A stretch of DNA of 8,692 bases from positions 1 through 8,692 of the forward strand of contig JBFKDP010000166.1 in the NCBI GenBank assembly GCA_041619575.1, in the 5' to 3' direction. Below the pieces are notes generated by a model, which had not been told where the DNA came from, searched no databases, and saw nothing but the letters and a program-made list of their open reading frames with translations. A program made the position numbers and the translations under genes. The first letter of the stretch is position 1. The number at the start of each line of letters is the position of its first letter. The DNA is from Litorivivens sp041619575 (GTDB taxonomy: Bacteria; Pseudomonadota; Gammaproteobacteria; Pseudomonadales; Spongiibacteraceae). Below are positions 1 to 6,280 of this stretch, piece by piece.

Positions 1-456
1 GATGAAAATGGCAATGTCGTAACCCCCCCCGGAATCTATGGGTTTGAGATCCCCCAAAATCCCACCGCAGTTAGCCAATGGGAAAAACGGGTTATCTCTA
101 CCAACTTCCAGGTGACGCTGTACTACGGCAATCCGGCGAGTCAGGGTGTACCCGGTATATTCAATGTGGGCGATATCAACAACGACGGCCGACCTGATGT
201 AGCCGTACCCGGCGACGGCAACGACAAGCTGTATGCTTTTATCCAGCAGGCCGACGGCAGCTTCCGGGAAGACATTGTCGATGAAGCCAAAATGTTTGGC
301 ATGGCGGTTGTGGCTGACGTGGATGGTGATGGCTTAAACGAAATTGTCGCGGCCCAGCACAATTCCATGGATATGGACCCCGCTGAAAGTGACAGTCTTG
401 ACGACCTGTCTCTCCCGCCTGGGAAGCTGTCGATCTACCGCTACGTTGAAGACTAG
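1..456 (+). CDS. FG-GAP/VCBS repeat protein, C-terminal part (5' truncated by window)
   Basis: The frame is open from the first base and ends at TAG 454-456, giving the last 151 residues of a larger protein. Two calcium-binding-type loops of the FG-GAP/VCBS kind are visible: DINNDGRPD (residues 58-66 of the visible part) and DVDGDGLNE (106-114). Each is followed by a hydrophobic strand (VAVP, IVAAQ), the signature of integrin-like beta-propeller blades. A further PGDGND turn lies at 70-75. The tail (about 121-151) is acidic and ends in a beta-like KLSIYRYVED. Such proteins are usually secreted or surface-exposed, but the signal peptide and any catalytic domain lie outside the window, so the function of the whole protein cannot be given. 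A run of eight C at 23-30 lies inside the frame. The gene converges on the methyltransferase and overlaps its stop by four bases. Confidence 0.85.
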   Translation, partial: DENGNVVTPPGIYGFEIPQNPTAVSQWEKRVISTNFQVTLYYGNPASQGVPGIFNVGDINNDGRPDVAVPGDGNDKLYAFIQQADGSFREDIVDEAKMFGMAVVADVDGDGLNEIVAAQHNSMDMDPAESDSLDDLSLPPGKLSIYRYVED

Positions 457-1199
457 TCCAAAGCCTTGCGCCGCACAATGCAGCGCAGGGGCCAACGCAC
501 CACCCGAACTTCATCGTCTGGCCACGATGCCGAAAGAGCGGGTGAAATTTCACTCAGCGCATCCTTGCCAGTCGCTTTGCGATACTGCTTGAGACCGGAC
601 CAAGTCTGTAAATATCCCAGCAACTGATCGCGTTGCCAGTGACAGATCATTTCATCATCGTCCACAGGTTCTGCTGAAAAGGGAAAATCAATATCCGCGT
701 AAGCGCTATCAACCAGTCTGCGCTCGGCATCCCAATAGTCCCCAAGAACCTCCGTATACAGGTGCTGAATAAGCGGATCAATGTCCGGTTCAACGCTGAG
801 AAGATTGTAAGTCAAGGCAACCAATAGACCGCCCGGCTTTAGCACTCGATCACACTCGGCGAAAAATGCGGGAAGGTTAAACCAATGCAGTGCTTGAGCC
901 ACACTCACCATATCAAACGATGCATCGGCAAAAGGTGCAGCATCAGCGGTGGCAGCACAGTAACTGATATTGTCTGCGCACTGGGCATTACGCAATTGCT
1001 GCCAGCTCAGGTCAGTCGCGAAAACAGCGTCAAATTCTCGACTCAAAGGCACACTCGCTTGCCCCGTACCACAGCCACAGTCCCAGACACGTTGCCGCGC
1101 TGGCGACAAAGTCGCCAGGCGCTTGAATACGGCGGGCGGATACCCGGGACGATAACGCTGATAGTGCTCTGACTGCTGTGAAAAGCGATCTTTGGCCAT
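453..1199 (-). CDS. Class I SAM-dependent methyltransferase
   Basis: A 248-residue protein with a Rossmann-fold methyltransferase core of the Methyltransf_11 type. Motif I is VWDCGCGTGQ (D40 to G46). The acidic residue ending beta-2 is D63 in FATDLS. SFDMVSVAQALHWF (94-107) is the motif around beta-4, and RVLKPGGLL (118-126) is the usual post-beta-5 signature. The C-terminal 110 residues form a variable, probably substrate-binding region with HWQRDQLLGYLQTWSG. The arrangement resembles trans-aconitate or small-molecule methyltransferases, but the substrate is not identifiable. I chose ATG 1199-1197 because GGAG (1211-1208) lies 8 bases upstream. A GTG at 1208 would add three residues but overlaps that Shine-Dalgarno. 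The gene lies 118 bases downstream of the SDR on the same strand, so co-transcription is possible. The stop shares CTAG with the convergent gene. Confidence 0.9.
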   Translation of the reverse strand: MAKDRFSQQSEHYQRYRPGYPPAVFKRLATLSPARQRVWDCGCGTGQASVPLSREFDAVFATDLSWQQLRNAQCADNISYCAATADAAPFADASFDMVSVAQALHWFNLPAFFAECDRVLKPGGLLVALTYNLLSVEPDIDPLIQHLYTEVLGDYWDAERRLVDSAYADIDFPFSAEPVDDDEMICHWQRDQLLGYLQTWSGLKQYRKATGKDALSEISPALSASWPDDEVRVVRWPLRCIVRRKALD

Positions 1200-1317
1200 C
1201 GCGCACACTCCGCAGATATCATTTGAATTATGGATACCTGAGAGTAGCGCAATTACTATCGCCGCCGCTATTTCTGCGCTGGATGATGCCTATAAACGGC
1301 CGACATCAGCCGCGCCA
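1200..1317. other. Intergenic gap between SDR and methyltransferase genes
   Basis: This gap of 118 bases separates two minus-strand genes. Just past the SDR stop is a small GC-rich inverted repeat (CGGC 1297-1300 with GCCG 1309-1312). On the minus strand it is followed by TTTATA, at best a very weak terminator. Nearer the methyltransferase, the minus strand has an AT-rich CATAATTCAAATGATATC stretch that could hold a -10 element, but no convincing -35 at a proper distance. No ORF or RNA gene was seen. Confidence 0.4.
1208..1211 (-). promoter_or_regulatory. Ribosome binding site deciding the methyltransferase start
   Basis: GGAG on the minus strand, 8 bases before ATG 1199. It overlaps the upstream GTG at 1208-1206, so it cannot serve that codon. 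This supports the 248-residue form. Confidence 0.65.
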
Positions 1318-2025
1318 CTACCAGGGATACGGCGCACGTTCACGGAACAAACCACCACTAGGGCCACCCGCGGGCAGGGTTGCCAACCAGACGGCTGTAT
1401 CCGCACCCTCTTCGACTGAAAGTGGCGCATCATCACCCCCAAGTTCGGTTCGTACCCAGCCCGGACAGGAAGCGTTGACCAAGATATCCGGGAAATCGTT
1501 CAATTCGCAGGCGAGTAAAGCCGTAAGTGCGTTCAGAGCCGTCTTCGAGGACCGATAGGCCAATGAAGAACCCATTTTCACATCGGTCAGAGATCCCAGT
1601 TCACTGGACAGATTGACCACTCGGCCACTGCCCCTGCGCTGCATCATCGGCACAAAAGCCTGACAGCAGCGCAAGACGCCATATAGGTTGGTTTCCATTG
1701 TCGCACGGTAGTCATCGATAGTGAGCTTCAGTGCAGGCACCCATTTATCTACAGCAATGCCTGCATTATTGACCAGTATGTCAAGCCCGCCATAGCGTTG
1801 CTCAACATAATCGGCAAGTCTCTGCACACTGGTGTCGTCACAAACATTGAGTACCTGTACGTCAAGTTTTTCATAGTCACACAGCTCATCAATCATGCTG
1901 CCACTGCGACTGGTGGCAATGACCTGCATACCCCTATTCAGAAGTTGGCGGGTGATCTCAAGCCCGATACCGCGGTTTCCTCCGGTTACCAAAGCTACTT
2001 TGTTTGCACTGTGCTGTGTATTCAT
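1318..2025 (-). CDS. Short-chain dehydrogenase/reductase, carbonyl-reductase-like
   Basis: A 235-residue classical SDR. The cofactor glycine motif is TGGNRGIG (residues 14-21). R40 in ATSR, after beta-2, favours NADPH. NNAG is at 86-89 and the structural Asn at N113. The catalytic Ser is in VVNLSS (140/141), and the catalytic YxxxK is Y157-K161. The post-active-site CPGWVRTELGG (187-197) and the late EEGADTAVWLATLP...GGLF segment are typical of carbonyl-reductase-like SDRs rather than of FabG. The expected reaction is NAD(P)H-dependent reduction of a carbonyl, or the reverse, in the cytoplasm; the substrate is unknown. ATG 2025 is preceded by AGGGTGG about 7 bases upstream. The gene is divergent from the racemase-family gene, with 102 bases of shared control region, and is followed on the same strand by the methyltransferase. 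Confidence 0.92.
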   Translation of the reverse strand: MNTQHSANKVALVTGGNRGIGLEITRQLLNRGMQVIATSRSGSMIDELCDYEKLDVQVLNVCDDTSVQRLADYVEQRYGGLDILVNNAGIAVDKWVPALKLTIDDYRATMETNLYGVLRCCQAFVPMMQRRGSGRVVNLSSELGSLTDVKMGSSLAYRSSKTALNALTALLACELNDFPDILVNASCPGWVRTELGGDDAPLSVEEGADTAVWLATLPAGGPSGGLFRERAPYPW

Positions 2026-2127
2026 TGCGCTGCCACCCTGATTTATTGCATCGATATTCGTGTTCGATATTGCACCATTTGAGCTATTGTTATATCTTTA
2101 ATTCTTTATTGCAAGAACAGCAGGCCC
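2026..2127. promoter_or_regulatory. Divergent regulatory region with repeated TATTGCA and TCGATATT motifs
   Basis: AT-rich sequence between two divergent start codons. TATTGCA occurs three times in the same orientation (2044-2050, 2068-2074, 2107-2113). The outer two extend to the 9-mer TTTATTGCA and sit close to the two genes. TCGATATT occurs twice, at 2051-2058 and 2064-2071, 13 bases apart. This density suggests binding sites for a regulator of both genes. On the plus strand a weak sigma70-like pair can be drawn: TTGCAC 2070-2075, 17 bases, TATCTT 2093-2098. On the minus strand TATAAC (2094-2089) could be a -10, but its -35 is poor. No regulator gene is in the window. The repeats are seen directly; their role is inferred. 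Confidence 0.5.
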
Positions 2128-2886
2128 ATGAGCGACTATTACGGTTACCGAAAAAAATTCTCTGTGTTGGTTCCCTCCACCAACACCGCCGTTGAAACCG
2201 AATACCACATGATGCGCCCGGAAGGCGTGGTACTGGCAACCAGGGCCTGTGTGATCCCGCCCTTTTCGGTTAAAAGTGAAGAAGACTTTGTGAATATGGT
2301 TAAAGCCATTGGCGCTGCCACGGAACAGGGCCTGCGCGATGCGCTGACCTGTCAGCCGGATCATGTGATTTTCGGCTATTCGGCAGAAACCTTCTGGGAC
2401 GGCAAAGACCGCTCCGACCGTGAATTCCAAAAATACAATGCCATTGCCCAAGAAGTCGGCGGCTGCAATATCACCTTTGGCGCACAAGCCATCCTCGATG
2501 CGCTGAGCTGCTACCCCAAAGCTCGCCGTATCGGTGTGATCACGCCCTATATGCCTGTTGGAGATCAGCAGGTAGTCAAGTTCCTCGGCGACATCGGATA
2601 CGAAGTTGTCCGAATTGCGGGCCACAAATCGGACAGCCCGGTTAGCATCGCCCATGAAAGCTTTGCAAAAACCCGCGCGCTAGTAGAAGAGGTCAATGGC
2701 GATGACGTCGATCTCATTCTGCAGGCGGGTACAATCCTGTACTTTGTCGATCTGGCCGCGCAACTGGAAAAAGAATTGGGCAAACCCGTGCTGGCCATCA
2801 ATGCGCTGACCTTCTGGCACGCCCTGCGCGCCAACGGTATTCAAGACCGCATTCGTGGTTTCGGCTCGCTACTGGCCGAGCATTGA
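2128..2886 (+). CDS. Maleate isomerase/arylmalonate decarboxylase (Asp/Glu racemase) superfamily protein lacking both catalytic Cys
   Basis: A 252-residue protein, the usual length for this superfamily. The N-terminal VLVPSTNTAVETEYHMMRPEG (13-33) and the C-terminal LEKELGKPVLAINALTFWHALRANGI (213-238) are characteristic of maleate cis-trans isomerases and arylmalonate decarboxylases. These have two pseudo-symmetric halves with the active site between them. In the family, one or two Cys act in the loops after equivalent strands. Here the first loop reads HVIFGYSAETFWDG (79-92), with Tyr84 or Ser85 at the Cys/Gly position. The second reads LILQAGTILYF (196-206), with Ala200 or Gly201 where SC-G is normal. 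The four Cys present (41, 75, 113, 128) lie elsewhere. Isomerase or decarboxylase activity by the known mechanism is therefore doubtful, and the reaction is unknown. The gene is divergent from the SDR. ATG 2128 has only a weak AGCAGG upstream. A hairpin follows 24 bases after the stop. Confidence 0.85.
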   Translation: MSDYYGYRKKFSVLVPSTNTAVETEYHMMRPEGVVLATRACVIPPFSVKSEEDFVNMVKAIGAATEQGLRDALTCQPDHVIFGYSAETFWDGKDRSDREFQKYNAIAQEVGGCNITFGAQAILDALSCYPKARRIGVITPYMPVGDQQVVKFLGDIGYEVVRIAGHKSDSPVSIAHESFAKTRALVEEVNGDDVDLILQAGTILYFVDLAAQLEKELGKPVLAINALTFWHALRANGIQDRIRGFGSLLAEH

Positions 2887-2910
2887 GCGTTTAGCCTTAA
2901 CACGTGTAAT

Positions 2911-2974
2911 GGATGTCTCACAGTTTTGGAGTCAGGTCTGGTTCGCTTTGCTCCCCCCCGGCTGTGAGACATCC
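2911..2974 (+). repeat. Perfect 13-bp inverted repeat between racemase-family and MFS genes
   Basis: GGATGTCTCACAG (2911-2923) is exactly complementary to CTGTGAGACATCC (2962-2974), with 38 bases between. Inside the loop, GGAG (2928-2931) can pair with CTCC (2951-2954), giving a possible two-tier structure. A run of seven C lies at 2953-2959. It starts 24 bases after the upstream stop and is followed at 2979-2982 by TTTT, so it may be a terminator. The long loop and short, separated T run are atypical for one. The hairpin ends 46 bases before the MFS Shine-Dalgarno, so a leader element or attenuator for the MFS gene, or a protein-binding site, is equally possible. Confidence 0.75.
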
Positions 2975-3020
2975 GCCCTTTTCAATTGCAGCAATGAGGG
3001 CCATTCTCCCTCGCATCGCT

Positions 3021-3024
3021 GGAG
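3021..3024 (+). promoter_or_regulatory. Ribosome binding site deciding the GTG start of the MFS gene
   Basis: GGAG lies 7 bases before GTG 3032, and no ATG in frame near the beginning would retain TM1. It supports the non-ATG start. Confidence 0.7.
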
Positions 3025-3031
3025 ATAAAAC

Positions 3032-4225
3032 GTGCCGATATTGTTTGTAACCGTGCTGATTGACCTGATCGGCTTCGGCATCATCATTCCCATATTACCG
3101 TTTATGGCTCCGCAGGTAGGCGCTGATAACATGGACATAGCGCTACTCATCGCGTCTTATTCCATTTTCGGCGGTATTGTTGGGCCCTTTTGGGGCAAGC
3201 TCAGCGACCGCATTGGACGCAAACCCGTGCTACTGATCTGTCTTTCCGGGGCAGCGGTGTCCTATGTCATTCTCGCCTTCGCCCATACACTCACCATGCT
3301 TTACGTATCGCGCATTATTGCCGGCATCATGAGTGGAAATTTTGGCGTTGCTTCCGCCATGGTGGCGGATATCACCGAACCCAAAGATCGCGCCAAATAC
3401 ATGGGTATTATGGGTTCTGCATTTGGCCTGGGCATGGTAATCGGCCCCTTTCTCGGTGGCATTCTGTCGGGTGACGAAGGTAACTTCATCCTGCCGGGAC
3501 TGGTCGCTGCGGGGCTTTCCAGCGCCGCACTGCTCGCCGGATTATTCTTCTTGAAGGAAAGTCACGGTCGTGCAGAAAGAGACACACAGCAGGCTGAATT
3601 AATTGCCGGGGCGCATACGGGCAATGTATTGCAGACGCTTAAACGCTCCGGTAATGGACTGCTGGTTATGCAGTACTTTCTTAACAATACCTGTCACACC
3701 TGCTTCAGCTACCTGTTTCCACTGTGGGTCGGCGTTAGCCTGGCTTGGGGCGCCCGCGAAGTCGGCATGGTATTCGGTGCAATCGGCATCACTATGGCAA
3801 TCCTGCAGGCAGGCGTTATCGGCATTCTGGTGCGTAAACTGGGAGAACTAAAACTGCTGGCTGTGGGCGCGAGCCTTATGTGTTGCGGCTTTGCATTGGC
3901 GATTGCCGCTGATTCCGACAAGATGATTCTCGCCGCATTTTTCCTGAGTGTAACCGGCGGCACCATTGGCACGCCTGTGCTGAATGCCTTACTCACCCAT
4001 CGCAGCGCGGCAAGTCTGCGCGGACAAATGATGGGCATGGGTAGTTCCAGTTCAGCCTTCGGCCGTATGTTTGGCCCCTTGGGCGCAGGCATCCTCCTGA
4101 GTCAATATGGCTATACTGCCGCCTGGTCGCTCGGCATTGCAGCCAGCCTGCTGATACTAGCTTGGGCAATCAGTCAACTCCGCGTGGAAGAACGGCCAGT
4201 CAGCGACGAGTCCGTTATTAGCTAG
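3032..4225 (+). CDS. MFS transporter, TetA-like drug:H+ antiporter family
   Basis: A 397-residue inner-membrane protein with about 12 hydrophobic segments. The opening FVTVLIDLIGFGIIIPILPF (5-24) matches TM1 of the TetA/DHA1 group. The loop 2-3 motif A is GKLSDRIGRK (55-64). SAFGLGMVIGPFLGG (129-143) is the TM5 antiporter motif C typical of exporters. A hydrophilic central loop (about 175-207) separates the halves, and the second half has SSAFGRMFGPLGAGIL (340-355). The likely role is proton-driven export of a small molecule; the substrate is not predictable, and tetracycline resistance should not be assumed. I chose GTG 3032 because GGAG (3021-3024) sits 7 bases upstream and the protein then begins just before TM1. 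The gene follows the racemase-family gene after 145 bases containing a 13-bp inverted repeat. It may be an independent unit or read through from that gene. It converges on the lipoprotein hydrolase. Confidence 0.92.
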   Translation: MPILFVTVLIDLIGFGIIIPILPFMAPQVGADNMDIALLIASYSIFGGIVGPFWGKLSDRIGRKPVLLICLSGAAVSYVILAFAHTLTMLYVSRIIAGIMSGNFGVASAMVADITEPKDRAKYMGIMGSAFGLGMVIGPFLGGILSGDEGNFILPGLVAAGLSSAALLAGLFFLKESHGRAERDTQQAELIAGAHTGNVLQTLKRSGNGLLVMQYFLNNTCHTCFSYLFPLWVGVSLAWGAREVGMVFGAIGITMAILQAGVIGILVRKLGELKLLAVGASLMCCGFALAIAADSDKMILAAFFLSVTGGTIGTPVLNALLTHRSAASLRGQMMGMGSSSSAFGRMFGPLGAGILLSQYGYTAAWSLGIAASLLILAWAISQLRVEERPVSDESVIS

Positions 4226-4295
4226 AACTGCTGACCAGCACCATTGATTAGAGCGTCACCGAGCGCATAATCGCAGTCAGCGCATCAAGCTAGCA
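4226..4295. other. Convergent intergenic gap, no clear terminator
   Basis: These 70 bases separate the ends of the MFS and lipoprotein hydrolase genes. Only weak symmetry is seen: TGCT/AGCA around 4229-4240, and GCAGTCA 4273-4279 against TGACTGC 4302-4308, which reaches into the hydrolase 3' end. Neither has a T run, so no rho-independent terminator is supported. Confidence 0.4.
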
Positions 4296-5312
4296 CTATC
4301 GTGACTGCAGGCGGGCAAAGCCCCCTGTGTACTCGCCAAGCAAACCAGCATCGAGGAAAGCCTGTGCAGATTGGTCTGCATTGAGGTGGGCCGATAAAAA
4401 CTGCGTTGTCACCGCATTCACCATACGCAGGGCTTCGTGCTGTGGTGCAGCCTCACGCTCCGGTCGACAGATCAAATTCCCGAGGTAGTGATCTGCACCT
4501 TCCACAACCAGCGCATACAAACCACCCGCTCGCGCGGTTTCAAACGACATTAAGTGCAGGCGCCAATCTGGCCAGAACTGGGCGTTCGAATCCCAGGTAC
4601 CTGTTGTCACCAGCACTGGCCCCCGCATATCAAGCCAGCTGCGCTCATGAATCACATCAAACATGGGGCCGGGTGGAGACACTGCAATAACAGCTTTCAC
4701 ACGCGGGTCGCCCGCCCTGCTGACTCTGCCCTCATCGCTGGCTACCGCGCCAGCGAATTGCTGAACCGTAAACGCGCCAAATGAGTGACCTGCAAGAGCG
4801 ATACGCCCGCGATCGAAGCTTTGCCCAAGCTCCATTTCTATTGCATCAAGCGAATCCAGAATATCTTGAATATCCTTCACCCGCTCTTCAATTAAGCCCA
4901 TTTGGCCGAAGCGCAAACTATTGAAGATACCCCGGGCCATGCTCCGCCCGTCCAAGTGGGTTGGCGCCAGTACAGCGTAGCCATGACTCACCCAAAAGCG
5001 CAAAAGTGGCTCATAGCGATCGGCATCGGACCAGTTTCCGTGAGAAAAGATAACCAGCGGCAAGGATGCAGACTGCCCCCCTGGTAAGAGCGCACGAATG
5101 CCACTCTTCTCGCTTTCAGTCAGTTGAAAAATGACTGCCGGGCTGACGGGGTGCGGGCCGACCTCTAGAAAGGGGATACGGGATTCAGCCCCCTCACTCA
5201 TTTGTAGGGGCTTTGCCTCTGGAAGCGGCGCGCTCTCACTGCTGCATCCACTTATGCAAAGTGAGAGAGAAAACGCCAGTAGAGTAATTGTTGCACGCAT
5301 TGATGTGGCCAT
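4296..5312 (-). CDS. Lipoprotein alpha/beta hydrolase (dienelactone hydrolase/PAF-acetylhydrolase-like)
   Basis: A 338-residue protein with a lipoprotein signal: hydrophobic residues 8-19, then the lipobox ISGC with lipidation at Cys23. Ser24 at +2 favours outer-membrane sorting. The mature part is an alpha/beta hydrolase. It has VIFSHGN (87-93, oxyanion hole), nucleophile elbow GHSFG (Ser177), acid Asp241 in TTGTWDSN, and His275 in EGADHYLG. The spacing and the HGNWSDADRYEPLLRFWVSHGYAVLAPTHLDG region fit the COG4188-like dienelactone hydrolase / PAF-acetylhydrolase group. It probably hydrolyses an ester or lipid at the cell envelope; the substrate is unknown. ATG 5312 is supported by AAGGA (5323-5319) 6 bases upstream, lying inside the end of the preceding gene. 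The internal ATG at 5300 lacks a ribosome site. The gene starts two bases after the stop of the upstream hydrolase, so coupled translation is likely. Confidence 0.9.
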   Translation of the reverse strand: MATSMRATITLLAFSLSLCISGCSSESAPLPEAKPLQMSEGAESRIPFLEVGPHPVSPAVIFQLTESEKSGIRALLPGGQSASLPLVIFSHGNWSDADRYEPLLRFWVSHGYAVLAPTHLDGRSMARGIFNSLRFGQMGLIEERVKDIQDILDSLDAIEMELGQSFDRGRIALAGHSFGAFTVQQFAGAVASDEGRVSRAGDPRVKAVIAVSPPGPMFDVIHERSWLDMRGPVLVTTGTWDSNAQFWPDWRLHLMSFETARAGGLYALVVEGADHYLGNLICRPEREAAPQHEALRMVNAVTTQFLSAHLNADQSAQAFLDAGLLGEYTGGFARLQSR

Positions 5313-5314
5313 TG

Positions 5315-6280
5315 CTATTCCTTGAGAAACTGACGAATATCCTCAGCAGCCTGGCGCGGACTCTCCAACGGCAATACGTGCCCAAGGCCCGGATAACGAA
5401 TCGACCGAACACTTGCGGCATTGCCGAGAAGTTGAATAAACTGCTCAATTTGTGTGACCGGCAATTGCGGGTTTTCCTCACCCCACATAATCAGCGTTGG
5501 GACTTTGACGCGAGCAAGAGTCTCTTCGGGGCTGCCGACATCAAACTGGCGCATCCGCTCCATTTCAGCAAAGCGATTATCCTCTCGCCGAAACATCGCA
5601 TGAAAGCGTTCGACCAATGCGTCATCCACAACCTCTTTATCCGCCACCATCCAAAGCAGAAACTGCCGATAAGCTAGTTCCGGTATAAAATAGAATACAC
5701 GATAGAACCAAGGAGCAATGCCCGCAGCGCTTCGTCGACTGCTTTGCTGCCGCTTGAGGCCACCGGAATTCACCAGCACCAAATGAGTCGCTCGCTCCGG
5801 ATGTCGCGCCGCCCAATGAAAGGCGACATTGCCCCCGAGGGATGAACCCACAATGGCGAGCTTGGATATTGTCAGCTCATCAAGTAAGCCATCAAGAATG
5901 TCCAGTGTTCGCGCCATGCTGTAATCATTATTGATATCGGGTCCAGTAAATCCATGACTCGTCATATCAAAACGCAATACCGTATATTCCTGCCCCAGCA
6001 CTTTAGCCCACTGATCATACATACCCGAATCAAAGTAGTGGGAATGAATCAACAGAACTGCGGGTGCGGTGCCAATATCTTTGCCATCTATACGGTAAAA
6101 TAGCGGCTGCCCGTTGAGATTGGTTGAGTGCAGGTTGTCACTGCCATAGCGCTTCTCCAACTCAGACAGCGGTATATCTCGGTATGCCCAGCCACTCCAG
6201 AACCCCCAAACCACAGCCAGAAGTAGCAGGCCAGCCATAAGCCAGAGAATACAGCGTATTAATGTGCCAAACAGTCGCAT
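5315..6280 (-). CDS. Membrane-anchored alpha/beta hydrolase
   Basis: A 321-residue protein with one N-terminal membrane segment (about 8-30, preceded by R2 and R9), which probably anchors it with the catalytic domain in the periplasm. The Abhydrolase_1 fold is clear. VLLIHSHYFDS (75-85) holds the oxyanion loop, with HS rather than the usual HG. VLRFDMTSHGFTG (101-113) follows. The nucleophile elbow is VGSSLGG (Ser147), and the catalytic His is H301 in GLGHVLPLE. The acid segment reads LIMWGEENPQLP (263-274), with Asn270 where most relatives have Asp. Glu268 or Glu269 might substitute. The reaction is therefore an ester, lactone or similar hydrolysis at best; the substrate is unknown. The ATG abuts the TAA of the GST gene (6283-6281), with GGTGG (6289-6285) 4 bases upstream, a strong sign of an operon. 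The lipoprotein hydrolase follows after two bases. Confidence 0.9.
   Translation of the reverse strand: MRLFGTLIRCILWLMAGLLLLAVVWGFWSGWAYRDIPLSELEKRYGSDNLHSTNLNGQPLFYRIDGKDIGTAPAVLLIHSHYFDSGMYDQWAKVLGQEYTVLRFDMTSHGFTGPDINNDYSMARTLDILDGLLDELTISKLAIVGSSLGGNVAFHWAARHPERATHLVLVNSGGLKRQQSSRRSAAGIAPWFYRVFYFIPELAYRQFLLWMVADKEVVDDALVERFHAMFRREDNRFAEMERMRQFDVGSPEETLARVKVPTLIMWGEENPQLPVTQIEQFIQLLGNAASVRSIRYPGLGHVLPLESPRQAAEDIRQFLKE

Noticed and set aside
239..553. Minus-strand open frame of 104 codons across the FG-GAP/methyltransferase junction
   Set aside because: Overlaps two supported genes; Cys/Arg/Pro-rich shadow composition.
2098..2655. Open minus-strand frame of 185 codons opposite the racemase-family gene
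   Set aside because: It lies wholly antisense to a gene with clear family motifs, has no recognisable domain, and its composition looks like a reverse-frame shadow.
2938..2950. GGTTCG in the hairpin loop as a tRNA T-arm
   Set aside because: No matching acceptor, D or anticodon arms around it.
3709..4092. Minus-strand open frame of 127 codons inside the MFS gene
   Set aside because: Antisense to conserved MFS transmembrane coding; Pro/Ala/Met-rich shadow with no ribosome site.
4273..4308. Inverted repeat GCAGTCA/TGACTGC as a terminator between convergent genes
   Set aside because: Seven pairs with a 22-base loop, no T run on either strand, and it reaches into the hydrolase coding end.
5288..5677. 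Plus-strand open frame of 129 codons across the two hydrolase genes
   Set aside because: It overlaps the well-supported hydrolase junction on the other strand and has no domain.
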